Shown: one piece after another, positions 16,025 to 24,519 of the stretch
How the letters are laid out: every line of letters starts with the position of its first letter
Position numbering within the stretch: the first letter of the stretch is position 1
Source of the DNA: CAYLLD01 sp964425135
Lineage (GTDB): Bacteria > Pseudomonadota > Alphaproteobacteria > Rhodobacterales > Rhodobacteraceae
Assembly: GCA_964425135.1 (NCBI GenBank)
Contig: CAYRKW010000019.1
Span: 1-49,392, forward strand
DNA length: 49,392 nt
Direction of reading: 5' to 3'
Translations under genes and position numbers: made by a program
The notes under the pieces: generated by a model
Seen by the model: the letters and a program-made list of their open reading frames with translations, nothing else
The model's database searches: none
Told to the model about the DNA's origin: nothing

Positions 16025-17902
16025 TTGTTTCACGTGAAACACGATTTCGATGTTCTTGTTGTTGGCGGGGGGCATGCCGGCGTTGAGGCTGCGCATGTTG
16101 CCGCCCGTCTTGGCGTAAGCACTTGTCTGGTTACTTTTGCTGCGAACCAAATCGGCGTGATGTCCTGTAATCCCGCTATCGGTGGTCTGGGGAAGGGGCA
16201 TATTGTTCGCGAGATTGATGCTTTTGACGGGCTGATGGGGCGGGTTGCGGATGCGTCTGGTATTCAATTTCGATTGCTCAACCGCCGAAAAGGCCCCGCT
16301 GTCCAAGGTCCAAGGGCGCAGGCGGATCGCGAAATCTATAAACGGGTGATGCAGGCTGAGATTGAGAAAACAGAAAATCTCTCTGTGATTGAGGGTGAGG
16401 TTGTCGATTTTATTTTGGTCAAAGACACGATTAACGGCGTGGTCCTGGCAGATGGCAGCGCACTGAATGCAAAGAAGACAGTACTAACGACCGGTACTTT
16501 TCTCAGGGGAACACTCCATATCGGTGACGAAAAATCCTCAGGTGGCCGGTTTGGTGAGGCTGCTTCGAACAGATTGGCAGAACGTATTGATGAAATGGGT
16601 TTGGCACTGGGCCGGTTAAAAACCGGGACACCGCCACGTTTGTTGAAGAATACAATTGATTGGTCGCGGACGTCCGAGCAAGCGGGGGATGAGGATCCAA
16701 CCTTTTTCTCTTTCTGTACGCAGACGGTCGCGGCGCAACAAATAAGTTGCGGTGTTACACACACGAACGAGAAAACGCATGAGATTATCGAGAAGAACCT
16801 AGGCCGTTCTGCGATGTATGGTGGGCATATTGACGGTGTAGGACCGCGTTATTGTCCGTCTGTTGAGGATAAAGTCACGCGATTTGCAGACAAATCATCA
16901 CATCAGATTTTTCTTGAGCCAGAAAGCCTCGAAACCGATCTGATTTATCCGAATGGAATTTCGACGTCATTGCCCCTGGATGTTCAGGTCTCGTTTCTCA
17001 AAACCATTGTCGGGCTGGAGGCCGCAGAGATCGCACAACCGGGATATGCGATTGAGTATGATTATGTAGATCCTCGGTGTCTCGATCATACCTTGCGGCT
17101 TCAGGACGTGGAGGGCTTGTATCTGGCAGGCCAAATTAACGGAACCACCGGGTATGAAGAGGCTGCCGGGCAGGGTTTGGTCGCTGGATTGAATGCTGCC
17201 TTGAGCGTTTTGGACCGGGATGCCTTTGTCCCGTCTCGCATGACGTCTTATATTGGGGTGATGATTGACGATCTGGTTTTGCGCGGGGTGAGTGAGCCTT
17301 ATCGGATGTTTACTTCTCGGGCAGAGTATCGGCTTTCGCTTCGTGCGGATAATGCGGATCAACGACTGACGCCTGTGGCGGAGCAAATTGGCTGCATATC
17401 AAATGAACGTCGTGTGATGTTCGCGGAAAAACAAGAGAAATTGACGAGCGCGTGGCGCCAAACTGAGGGGTGTGTAATCACGCCCGCAGACCTTAGGGCT
17501 TACGGGATTGAGGTGTCTCAGGACGGGGTTAAGCGCTCCGGAATAGACCTTCTCGGCCACCCGAATGTTGATTTTGATGCGATTGTGAAAATCTGGCCGG
17601 AACTTGATGATATTGACCCTGCTATTCGGGAACAGATCGCAAGGGATGCCAAATACGTTTATTATATCGACCGGCAAAAAGCGGAGATCGAAAGTTTGTT
17701 AAAGGAAGAGGCGACCGAGATACCTCTTGGGTTTATCTATACCGGTCTTCCAGGTCTTTCGAATGAACTGGCTGCCAAGCTGACGCGGATTTCCCCGAGA
17801 ACTATAGGTCAGGCAAACCGTGTGGAGGGTATGACCCCAGCGGCGCTGTTGCTTATTTTGACTCGTATCAAAACGCTAGAGAAAAGCTCCGTTTCAGGAT
17901 GA
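16025..17902 (+). CDS. mnmG: tRNA U34 carboxymethylaminomethyl synthase MnmG (GidA)
   Basis: FAD-dependent partner of MnmE. The Rossmann motif VVGGGHAGVEAAHVAARLG is near residue 11; VMSCNPAIGGLGKGHIVREIDAFDG and the GTFLRGTLHIG segment are typical, and 625 residues is full length. Two starts compete: TTG at 16025 (MFHVKH) and GTG at 16034, the latter nine bases after TAGGGA and better spaced. Either way the first codons are written in a perfect parS palindrome. The 3' end overlaps rsmG by four bases. Confidence 0.97.
   Translation: MFHVKHDFDVLVVGGGHAGVEAAHVAARLGVSTCLVTFAANQIGVMSCNPAIGGLGKGHIVREIDAFDGLMGRVADASGIQFRLLNRRKGPAVQGPRAQADREIYKRVMQAEIEKTENLSVIEGEVVDFILVKDTINGVVLADGSALNAKKTVLTTGTFLRGTLHIGDEKSSGGRFGEAASNRLAERIDEMGLALGRLKTGTPPRLLKNTIDWSRTSEQAGDEDPTFFSFCTQTVAAQQISCGVTHTNEKTHEIIEKNLGRSAMYGGHIDGVGPRYCPSVEDKVTRFADKSSHQIFLEPESLETDLIYPNGISTSLPLDVQVSFLKTIVGLEAAEIAQPGYAIEYDYVDPRCLDHTLRLQDVEGLYLAGQINGTTGYEEAAGQGLVAGLNAALSVLDRDAFVPSRMTSYIGVMIDDLVLRGVSEPYRMFTSRAEYRLSLRADNADQRLTPVAEQIGCISNERRVMFAEKQEKLTSAWRQTEGCVITPADLRAYGIEVSQDGVKRSGIDLLGHPNVDFDAIVKIWPELDDIDPAIREQIARDAKYVYYIDRQKAEIESLLKEEATEIPLGFIYTGLPGLSNELAAKLTRISPRTIGQANRVEGMTPAALLLILTRIKTLEKSSVSG
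16026..16041. promoter_or_regulatory. parS: parS site 1 (ParB-binding), in mnmG start
   Basis: Perfect 16-base palindrome TGTTTCACGTGAAACA, identical to the canonical bacterial parS consensus. It lies at the very 5' end of mnmG, 3.3 kb from parB and about 3.3 kb from the proposed oriC. It encodes the FHVKH residues of mnmG. Confidence 0.96.
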
Positions 17903-18513
17903 GTGGAAGGTCAGAATTTGAAGATGCCTTCGATGTTTCACGTGAAACATTGGAGCGGCTCGAGATTTACGTTGACCTGCTCTCCCGCTGGAACCAGAAA
18001 ATAAACCTCGTGTCACCGCAGACTATTTCAGATGCGTGGATGCGTCATATTGCGGATTCTGCTCAACTGTCGGGGCTAGTTCATAATCCCGAAATACTCA
18101 TCGCAGATTTAGGCTCAGGCGCCGGGTTTCCCGGACTTGTTGTCTCATTGATAACCGGCGCCCATGTCTCATTGATCGAGTCGGACCAAAGGAAATGTGC
18201 GTTCCTGAATACGGTTATTCGCGAAACCGGAGCGAATGCCAGAACCGTTAATAATCGCATTTCTGAGGAGCACTTTGGAGACTCAGGGATCGTCACGGCA
18301 AGAGCCCTTGCGCCTTTGGATAAGCTGCTCGAATTTGCAAAGATGGGTCGAGATGTCGAAGAATGTTTGTTTTTGAAAGGCAAATCGCTCGACACAGAGA
18401 TTGAAACAGCTCGGAAGCGCTGGCACTTTGAATATGACCTGATACAAAGTAAGACGGACGAAGCGTCGAGAATAATCAAGATTGGAGCATTTGATCGTGT
18501 CAGCGAAACATGA
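17899..18513 (+). CDS. rsmG: 16S rRNA m7G527 methyltransferase RsmG (GidB)
   Basis: S-adenosylmethionine-dependent methylation of G527 in 16S rRNA. The 204 residues have VDLLSRWNQKINLVS near residue 24, the HIADSAQL segment and the SAM-binding DLGSGAGFPGL motif. The start overlaps the mnmG stop by four bases. Residues DVSRET near position 12, widely conserved in alphaproteobacterial RsmG, are encoded by the second parS palindrome. The 3' end overlaps parA. Confidence 0.95.
   Translation: MSGRSEFEDAFDVSRETLERLEIYVDLLSRWNQKINLVSPQTISDAWMRHIADSAQLSGLVHNPEILIADLGSGAGFPGLVVSLITGAHVSLIESDQRKCAFLNTVIRETGANARTVNNRISEEHFGDSGIVTARALAPLDKLLEFAKMGRDVEECLFLKGKSLDTEIETARKRWHFEYDLIQSKTDEASRIIKIGAFDRVSET
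17934..17949. promoter_or_regulatory. parS: parS site 2 (ParB-binding), in rsmG
   Basis: A second perfect TGTTTCACGTGAAACA palindrome, 1.9 kb from the first and 1.4 kb upstream of parB, inside the rsmG coding region. Same sequence in a different reading context: here it encodes VSRET. Confidence 0.96.
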
Positions 18514-19330
18514 ATCCCCGCACACGCTCATTTTCAGCGTATCCAATCAAAAGGGCGGGGTTGGAAAGACCACGACGACGATCAATCTGGGGACCGGGTT
18601 GGCGGCGATTGGGAAGAAAGTGCTTTTGATTGATCTCGACCCACAAGGAAATGCATCTACCGGACTTGGCATCCCTGGCGCAGACAGAGCCCTGACGACT
18701 TTTGATCTTCTCATCGACGGTGCTCAGATCGAGCAGGTGGCGACATCGACGACAGTGCCGAACATGGATATTGCGACCGCGAATGCAGACCTGAGTTCGG
18801 TTGATATGGAGTTGGTGAACGACAAGTCTCGCGTGACGCGACTGCGGTCGGTGATAAATCGGCAGGCTGAGGCGTTTTCCAAGTATGATTTTGTATTCAT
18901 TGACTGTCCGCCATCGCTTAATCTGCTGACACTCAATGCAATGGTCGCATCGGATTTCGTTCTTGTCCCGCTGCAGGCAGAATTTTTCGCGCTCGAAGGG
19001 TTGTCGCAATTGATGATGTCGATCAAGGAGGTTCGCCAGACGCTTAATCCACGACTTCGCATGCATGGTATCGTTTTGACCATGTTTGACGGGCGCAATA
19101 ATCTGGCGAAGCAAGTTGAGGCAGATGTGCGAACGAATTTGGGCAATCTCGTTTACAAAACCAAGATCCCGCGGAACGTGCGTTTGAGTGAAGCGCCGTC
19201 CCACGCCATTCCGGCGCTGGTCTACGATCATCGGAGCGTAGGGAGTGTCGCTTACCAAAAACTAGCGGCTGAATTGCTAGCGCGCGTGACCAATCAAAAC
19301 ACCAGAGAGGATGCAGAGCATGTCGACTAG
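18497..19330 (+). CDS. parA: Chromosome partitioning ATPase ParA
   Basis: Deviant Walker-type ATPase that moves ParB-parS complexes and so segregates the origin region. KGGVGKT lies at residues 19-25, LLIDLDPQGNASTGLG and the FVFIDCPPSLNLLTLNAM Walker B region follow. GTG at 18497 is preferred because GGAG lies nine bases upstream; a TTG at 18482 would add five residues. This gives 277 residues. The 5' end overlaps rsmG by 17 bases and the 3' end overlaps parB, so the genes are coupled. Confidence 0.97.
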   Translation: MSAKHESPHTLIFSVSNQKGGVGKTTTTINLGTGLAAIGKKVLLIDLDPQGNASTGLGIPGADRALTTFDLLIDGAQIEQVATSTTVPNMDIATANADLSSVDMELVNDKSRVTRLRSVINRQAEAFSKYDFVFIDCPPSLNLLTLNAMVASDFVLVPLQAEFFALEGLSQLMMSIKEVRQTLNPRLRMHGIVLTMFDGRNNLAKQVEADVRTNLGNLVYKTKIPRNVRLSEAPSHAIPALVYDHRSVGSVAYQKLAAELLARVTNQNTREDAEHVD

Positions 19331-20207
19331 TGGCGGCAAGAAGAAGGGTCTTGGACGCGGACTAAGCGCGCTTCTGGCGGATGTTGAAGACACACCATCT
19401 GAGTCGCAACCTAGGTCGTCTAAGGCGGCGGAGCAGACGATACCGCTTGATAAAATCAAGGCCAATCCCGATCAGCCCCGGCGTCGTTTTTCGGATGCGG
19501 AGTTGGGTGAGCTTGCCGATTCCATTGCGGCGAAGGGGATTATCCAACCGCTTATTTTGCGTCCTGATCCGTCGGGTGACGGTACCTATCAAATTGTTGC
19601 TGGTGAGCGGCGTTGGCGGGCGGCGCAGAAAGCGCAGCTCCATGATGTTCCGGCGGTGGTTCGCGAGTTGGATGACGATGAGGTTCTGGAGCTTGCGATC
19701 ATCGAAAACATTCAGCGGCAAGATTTGAATCCTGTTGAAGAGGCTATGGGCTATCAACAGTTGATGGAGAAATTTGGTCATACGCAGGCCAAACTGTCTG
19801 ACGCTTTGGGAAAAAGCCGGAGTTATATTGCCAACTTCCTTCGGTTGCTTTCACTACCCGAAGATATCTTGAACATGGTTCAGGATGGCAAGCTTAGCAC
19901 AGGGCATGCGCGTGCGCTCGTCACTCATGATGATCCACTTCCCGTTGCAAAGCAGATTGTGAAAGAGGGGCTTTCGGTTCGTCAAACCGAAGAATTGATG
20001 AAGTCAGGGAAGGTCGAAGGCGGCAAAGCGGCGTCAAAGCAATCGACGGAAAAAGATGCAGATACGCGCGCGCTCGAAGACGACCTTTCGGCTGGTTTGG
20101 GGATACGGGTAGAAATCAAGCACAATGAACGCGGCGGTGGTGCGGTTCAGTTGAAGTACAAATCGCTCGACGATCTGGACAAGATTTGTCAGTTGCTGTC
20201 GCGTTAG
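19320..20207 (+). CDS. parB: Chromosome partitioning protein ParB
   Basis: CTP-dependent DNA clamp that loads at parS. In 295 residues it shows the ParA-stimulating N-terminal basic stretch GLGRGLSALLAD, the ParB/Srx nuclease-like domain (PDQPRRRFSDAELGELADSI, GERRWRAAQKA), the helix-turn-helix region (LSDALGKSRSYIANFLRLLSLP, LSTGHARAL) and a C-terminal dimerisation domain. ATG at 19320 is chosen because GAGAGG lies nine bases upstream; the in-frame ATG at 19311 has no spacing. It converges with hemW, overlapping by four bases. Confidence 0.97.
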   Translation: MSTSGGKKKGLGRGLSALLADVEDTPSESQPRSSKAAEQTIPLDKIKANPDQPRRRFSDAELGELADSIAAKGIIQPLILRPDPSGDGTYQIVAGERRWRAAQKAQLHDVPAVVRELDDDEVLELAIIENIQRQDLNPVEEAMGYQQLMEKFGHTQAKLSDALGKSRSYIANFLRLLSLPEDILNMVQDGKLSTGHARALVTHDDPLPVAKQIVKEGLSVRQTEELMKSGKVEGGKAASKQSTEKDADTRALEDDLSAGLGIRVEIKHNERGGGAVQLKYKSLDDLDKICQLLSR

Positions 20208-21361
20208 GTTACCAACAACGCACCCGTTATTGCATTGAGTACCAATCGTCCTGATTTTGTGGCACGAAGGGCATCACCCGATCGCTCGATAAATTTCTGA
20301 CTAATTAAGTCAGTTATTGCTGTTTCATCCAATGGAAACCCAGAGAGCGCTTCGAAACGAGATAGCGAAATCCCTTCGCGTAATCGCAGGCCCATAATTA
20401 GATATTCTTCGCCCTGATGAACCGGTGTCACCACATTCTTCGCTTCGGTCCCATCGTCGTTGGTGTTGGTTGATAGCAGCCATTGTTCCGGCATAAGCAG
20501 GTTCTGCGTGGCCCATCGCGCGCCATCGATGATCACACGACCATGCGCGCCCGGCCCAATCCCACAATATTCGCCATAGCGCCAATAAACGAGGTTGTGA
20601 CGGCATTCTGACCCTGGGCGCGCGTAGTTGGAGACTTCGTAACTTTGCAGGCCATGAGCGGCGCAGATATCCGTTGTAAGCTCATAAAGATCGGCGGATA
20701 AATCATCGCTGGGCAGTCCGCGCAATTTACCACGCGCATGTAGTTCCCCAAATCGGGTTTCTTGCTCGATGGTGAGTTGGTAGAGCGACATATGATCTTC
20801 GGCGATGTTAATGGCGCGGCGCAGCTCGTCCTCCCACGCCCGAGCGCTTTGATTTTGTCGCGCGTAAATGAGATCGAAGCTGGTGCGATCAAAGAGGCGA
20901 GAGGCAACGTCGAAGGCTCTAACTGCTTCATCCGCACTGTGCAGGCGTCCCAGCGACTTGAGATCGGTGTCATCTAACGCCTGAACACCGACCGAAACTC
21001 GATTGATGCCTGCGGACTTGAATTGAGAGAAGGTCAGCGCCTCCACAGACGTCGGATTGGCTTCCATTGTGATCTCGATATCTGGCTCGAAGGACCACAG
21101 ATCGCTGGCGGTATCGATGATTGTCTCTATCGTTCGGGGGGCCATTAGGCTGGGGGTGCCGCCACCGAAGAAGATCGAGCGCAGTCTGCGTGGGCCGATG
21201 GCCCCGGCTTGTGAACGTAGTTCATGAACTAGCGCTTGCCGCCATTCGTCATGATCGACAGAGCTGCGCACATGTGAATTGAAGTCGCAATACGGGCATT
21301 TGGCGGCGCAGAACGGCCAGTGGACATAAAGCGCAAACCCTGGATCAGACGCGGCCAACAA
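20204..21361 (-). CDS. hemW: Radical SAM heme chaperone HemW
   Basis: HemN-like radical SAM protein; the HemW branch binds heme and delivers it to membrane hemoproteins. The 4Fe-4S motif CAAKCPYCDF lies near residue 18, followed by IFFGGGTPSLM and TMEANPTSVE, and the C-terminal HemN domain. At 385 residues it matches HemW rather than the longer HemN (about 450). It overlaps rdgB by 17 bases, in the rph-rdgB-hemW operon. Confidence 0.93.
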   Translation of the reverse strand: MLAASDPGFALYVHWPFCAAKCPYCDFNSHVRSSVDHDEWRQALVHELRSQAGAIGPRRLRSIFFGGGTPSLMAPRTIETIIDTASDLWSFEPDIEITMEANPTSVEALTFSQFKSAGINRVSVGVQALDDTDLKSLGRLHSADEAVRAFDVASRLFDRTSFDLIYARQNQSARAWEDELRRAINIAEDHMSLYQLTIEQETRFGELHARGKLRGLPSDDLSADLYELTTDICAAHGLQSYEVSNYARPGSECRHNLVYWRYGEYCGIGPGAHGRVIIDGARWATQNLLMPEQWLLSTNTNDDGTEAKNVVTPVHQGEEYLIMGLRLREGISLSRFEALSGFPLDETAITDLISQKFIERSGDALRATKSGRLVLNAITGALLVT

Positions 21362-21962
21362 ACGCGCCGTTCATCAGTTTTTCGAAGGCATCTGCACGGT
21401 GGCTGATCTCATGTTTCAGCTTCGGGTCCATCTCGCCAAAGGTCAGCGAATGCCCGTCCGGTACAAATATCGGATCAAACCCAAAACCGAATTCACCGCG
21501 CATTGGCCACGTCACCTGACCCTTCACTTCGCCTCGATAAATCTCATCGTGCCCGTCAGGCCAAGCCAAACACAATGTACATACAAAGCGCGCCTTTCGC
21601 GGTGTTGGTGCGTTTTTCTCTTCCAGCAACGTCCAGACTTTGGTCATCGCGAGTGCAAAATCGCGTCCGTCGGACGTTTCCGCCCAATCGGCGGTATAGA
21701 CGCCGGGGGCATTGTCCAGCGCCTCGACCTCAATGCCGCTATCATCGGATAACGCTGGCAGTCCGCTTTCAGACGCCGCGAAATGTGCTTTGATGCGTGC
21801 ATTACCTTCGAACGTGGTTTCAGTCTCTTCTGGCTCGTCCAACCCCAAATCGCCTGCTGAGATCACTTCGATCCCAAGTGGGGTGACGAGTTTCGAAATC
21901 TCTTTGAGTTTTCCGCGATTATGCGACGCGAGTACCAGCTTGTTCCCATCGAAACGGCGCAT
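21345..21962 (-). CDS. rdgB: XTP/dITP pyrophosphatase (RdgB/HAM1)
   Basis: Removes deaminated purine nucleotides (XTP, dITP, ITP) from the pool. The protein begins MRRFDGNKLVLASHNRGKLKEI and contains SDDSGIEVEALDNAPGVYTADWA and GFGFDPIFVPDGHSLTFGEM, the expected HAM1 motifs; 205 residues. The start is four bases after the rph stop; an upstream open extension overlaps rph and is rejected. Confidence 0.95.
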   Translation of the reverse strand: MRRFDGNKLVLASHNRGKLKEISKLVTPLGIEVISAGDLGLDEPEETETTFEGNARIKAHFAASESGLPALSDDSGIEVEALDNAPGVYTADWAETSDGRDFALAMTKVWTLLEEKNAPTPRKARFVCTLCLAWPDGHDEIYRGEVKGQVTWPMRGEFGFGFDPIFVPDGHSLTFGEMDPKLKHEISHRADAFEKLMNGAFVGRV

Positions 21963-21966
21963 TGGG

Positions 21967-22680
21967 TTATGCGACAGCAGTGTTTTGTGCAGCAACCAAT
22001 TCCGCGACGCCTTTTTCTGCCAGATCGAGCAGCTTGTTGAACTCATCACGTGAAAAGGTTGATCCTTCGGCGGAGCCTTGCAGTTCGATGAGCCTTGAGG
22101 CATCCGTCATCACAAAATTTGCGTCTGTTCCGGCTTCTGAATCTTCCGGATAATCAAGATCAAGAACAGGCTGCCCACCATAGATACCGCAGCTAACAGC
22201 GGCGACATTCGCAGTGATTGGATCACTCGAAATATCGCCCGCTTTCATCAGCTTGTTCACCGCCAGCCGGAGCGCAACCCATCCGCCTGTGATAGACGCA
22301 CAGCGCGTACCACCATCGGCCTGAATGACATCACAATCCACGGTAATCTGCCGCTCGCCCAGCATCACCCGGTCAACACCTGCACGAAGGCTACGGCCAA
22401 TCAGGCGCTGGATTTCCTGTGTACGGCCACCTTGCTTTCCGGCCGCCGCCTCGCGTCGATTTCTTGAGCCTGTCGCACGTGGCAACATGCCATATTCGGC
22501 CGTGACCCAACCCAAGCCCGAATTGCGAAGCCACGGAGGAAGACGCTCTTCGATGGAGGCTGTGCAAAGGACATGGGTGTTGCCGCATTTGATCAGGCAA
22601 CTGCCTTCGGCATAACGATTGACGCCGATCTCAATCTCGACCGAACGCATTTCATCATTGGCTCTTTTGGAGGGGCGCAT
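21967..22680 (-). CDS. rph: Ribonuclease PH
   Basis: Phosphorolytic 3'-5' exoribonuclease that trims tRNA precursors. The 237 residues open MRPSKRANDEMRSVEIEIGVNRYAEGSCLIKCGNTHVLCTAS and contain GRSLRAGVDRVMLGERQITVDCDVIQADGGTRCASITG, the catalytic core. Full length. It is divergent from hrcA across 117 bases and heads the rph-rdgB-hemW operon. Confidence 0.97.
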   Translation of the reverse strand: MRPSKRANDEMRSVEIEIGVNRYAEGSCLIKCGNTHVLCTASIEERLPPWLRNSGLGWVTAEYGMLPRATGSRNRREAAAGKQGGRTQEIQRLIGRSLRAGVDRVMLGERQITVDCDVIQADGGTRCASITGGWVALRLAVNKLMKAGDISSDPITANVAAVSCGIYGGQPVLDLDYPEDSEAGTDANFVMTDASRLIELQGSAEGSTFSRDEFNKLLDLAEKGVAELVAAQNTAVA

Positions 22681-22797
22681 CTGGGGTCCTTTGCTGCTTT
22701 ACGCCTCATAGCGGCCAAATATTGTTGCGTCCAGAGGCCTCGAATGTTGACGTCACATTGGCGAGACCCTAAATTCGGTCGTCCTTACGAGAGTAGC

Positions 22798-23856
22798 ATG
22801 ACCAAGCAATCCCAGTTTCAGGAAATGACGGATCGAAGCCGAGAGGTGTTTCGGTGTCTCGTTGAGGACTACCTGAAAACCGGAATGCCGGTAGGATCTC
22901 GGACGATTTCCAAGAAATTGGAAGAGAATGTCTCACCTGCGACGGTTCGGAATGTCATGCAGGATTTGGAAGAATTTGGACTTCTCGACAGCCCGCATGT
23001 TTCAGCCGGCCGCATCCCAACCCATAGCGGATTGCGGCTCTTTGTAGATGGGCTGATGGAAGTGGGCGATGTGCCTGAGGGGGAGCGAGAGAAGATAAAA
23101 AGCTCCATCGACACAGAGAACGCATCGGTTGAGAACTTGTTGGAAAACGCAGGAACGATACTGTCGGGTCTGACCCAAGGCGCATCGGTGGTGATGGTTC
23201 CAACCAAAGAAGCGCCGATATCACATGTGGAATTTGTCTCACTATCAGCCGAGCAGGTTCTCGTTGTGCTGGTGTTGTCGGATGGGACGGTTGAGAACCG
23301 CCTGTTTCGCCCGCCACCAGGAATGACAGCTTCCTCGATGCGCGAGGCTGCAAATTTTCTTAATGCCGCGCTTGAGGGCAAGACGATTGCCGAGATCCAA
23401 TCTGCGGTTGGTTCACATATAAACCTGCGCCGTCAGGAGATTGATGAGTTGAGTAGAACGCTCATCGATCAAGGCATCGCGCAGTGGAGCGATGCGACAA
23501 CGGGACTTGAACGGCTCATTGTGCGCGGTCAGTCCAATCTGCTTGATGAAGGATCGCATCACGATGATCTGGAACGTCTTCGGCAGCTGTTTGATGATCT
23601 GGAACGCAAAGAATCCCTCGCACAACTGCTGGATTTGACCCGCCACGGGGATGGTGTGCGCGTTTTTATTGGCTCTGAGAACAAACTCTTTTCACTTTCG
23701 GGTTCCTCTTTGGTTGTTTCTCCTTATATGAACGCTGACCGCAAAATTATCGGTGCGGTTGGCGTTATTGGTCCCACGCGTTTGAACTACGGGCGTGTTG
23801 TTCCGATTGTCGATTTCACTGCGCAAATGGTCGGACGCATGGTGTCTGATTTGTAA
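22798..23856 (+). CDS. hrcA: Heat-inducible transcription repressor HrcA
   Basis: Winged-helix repressor that normally binds CIRCE operators of groESL/dnaK-type operons. From ATG at 22798 it has 352 residues, with the DNA-binding region RSREVFRCLVEDYLKTGMPVGSRTISKKLEENVSPATVRNVMQDLEEFGLL, and ends GPTRLNYGRVVPIVDFTAQMVG. The frame is open back to 22573 but that part overlaps rph antisense. No CIRCE element (TTAGCACTC-N9-GAGTGCTAA) was found in the 117-base upstream gap. Confidence 0.96.
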   Translation: MTKQSQFQEMTDRSREVFRCLVEDYLKTGMPVGSRTISKKLEENVSPATVRNVMQDLEEFGLLDSPHVSAGRIPTHSGLRLFVDGLMEVGDVPEGEREKIKSSIDTENASVENLLENAGTILSGLTQGASVVMVPTKEAPISHVEFVSLSAEQVLVVLVLSDGTVENRLFRPPPGMTASSMREAANFLNAALEGKTIAEIQSAVGSHINLRRQEIDELSRTLIDQGIAQWSDATTGLERLIVRGQSNLLDEGSHHDDLERLRQLFDDLERKESLAQLLDLTRHGDGVRVFIGSENKLFSLSGSSLVVSPYMNADRKIIGAVGVIGPTRLNYGRVVPIVDFTAQMVGRMVSDL

Positions 23857-23868
23857 GGAGCTTTGGTC

Positions 23869-24519
23869 ATGTCTGGTGACAAAAATGATGAGCCACAAAA
23901 ACCCACGCTGGCTGGTCCTGAACTAACAACGGAAGAATTGCTCTCGCAGTTTGGCGATGACCCGTTGGCGTTGCCGGACGAAGATGACGAAGACGGCCTG
24001 GGCGTGGAAATCAGCGAGCTGGACGAGTTGCGCGAAGAGCGGGATATGCTCAAAGACAAACTTATGCGCGCGCTCGCGGATGCGGAGAACACCCGTAAGC
24101 GGGCAGAGCGCGATCGCCGGGACGCGGAGCTTTATGGCGGGACCAAGCTCGCGCGGGATTTGCTGTCCGTACATGACAATATGAACCGTGCGCTTGAGGC
24201 GATTGATGACGAGTTGCGCGAGAAGGCGGATGCGCTGATCACGGGGATTGAGTTAACGCAAAAAGATCTGCTGGCGGCATTCGCCAAGCATAGTATCGCG
24301 AAGGTTGAGCCGGAGTTTGGTGAGAAATTTGATCCAAAACTCCATCAGGCGATGTTCGAAGCGCCGGTTCCAAACGCCCCGGCTGGCACAGTCATTCAGG
24401 TGATGAACGCGGGGTTCACAATCGGGGAACGCCTCTTGCGTCCGGCGCAGGTGGGCGTGTCTTCGACCCCAGCGGCGCAAGTTGCAGCCAAGCCAGAGGC
24501 AGACGGCGCGGAGGACTAA
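23869..24519 (+). CDS. grpE: Nucleotide exchange factor GrpE
   Basis: Exchanges ADP for ATP on DnaK. In 216 residues it has an acidic N-terminus, the long coiled coil ELREERDMLKDKLMRALADAENTRKRAERD and a beta-wing domain with FDPKLHQAMFE and GTVIQVMNAGFTIGERLLRPAQVGV. An AAGGAG Shine-Dalgarno sequence overlapping the hrcA stop sits eight bases from ATG 23869; a TTG two codons upstream is less likely. hrcA-grpE form an operon. It converges with mutS, overlapping by four bases. Confidence 0.96.
   Translation: MSGDKNDEPQKPTLAGPELTTEELLSQFGDDPLALPDEDDEDGLGVEISELDELREERDMLKDKLMRALADAENTRKRAERDRRDAELYGGTKLARDLLSVHDNMNRALEAIDDELREKADALITGIELTQKDLLAAFAKHSIAKVEPEFGEKFDPKLHQAMFEAPVPNAPAGTVIQVMNAGFTIGERLLRPAQVGVSSTPAAQVAAKPEADGAED

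Noticed and set aside
22681..22797. CIRCE operator upstream of hrcA
   Set aside because: No TTAGCACTC-N9-GAGTGCTAA or near match is present; only a short TGACGTCA palindrome was seen, too common to call.
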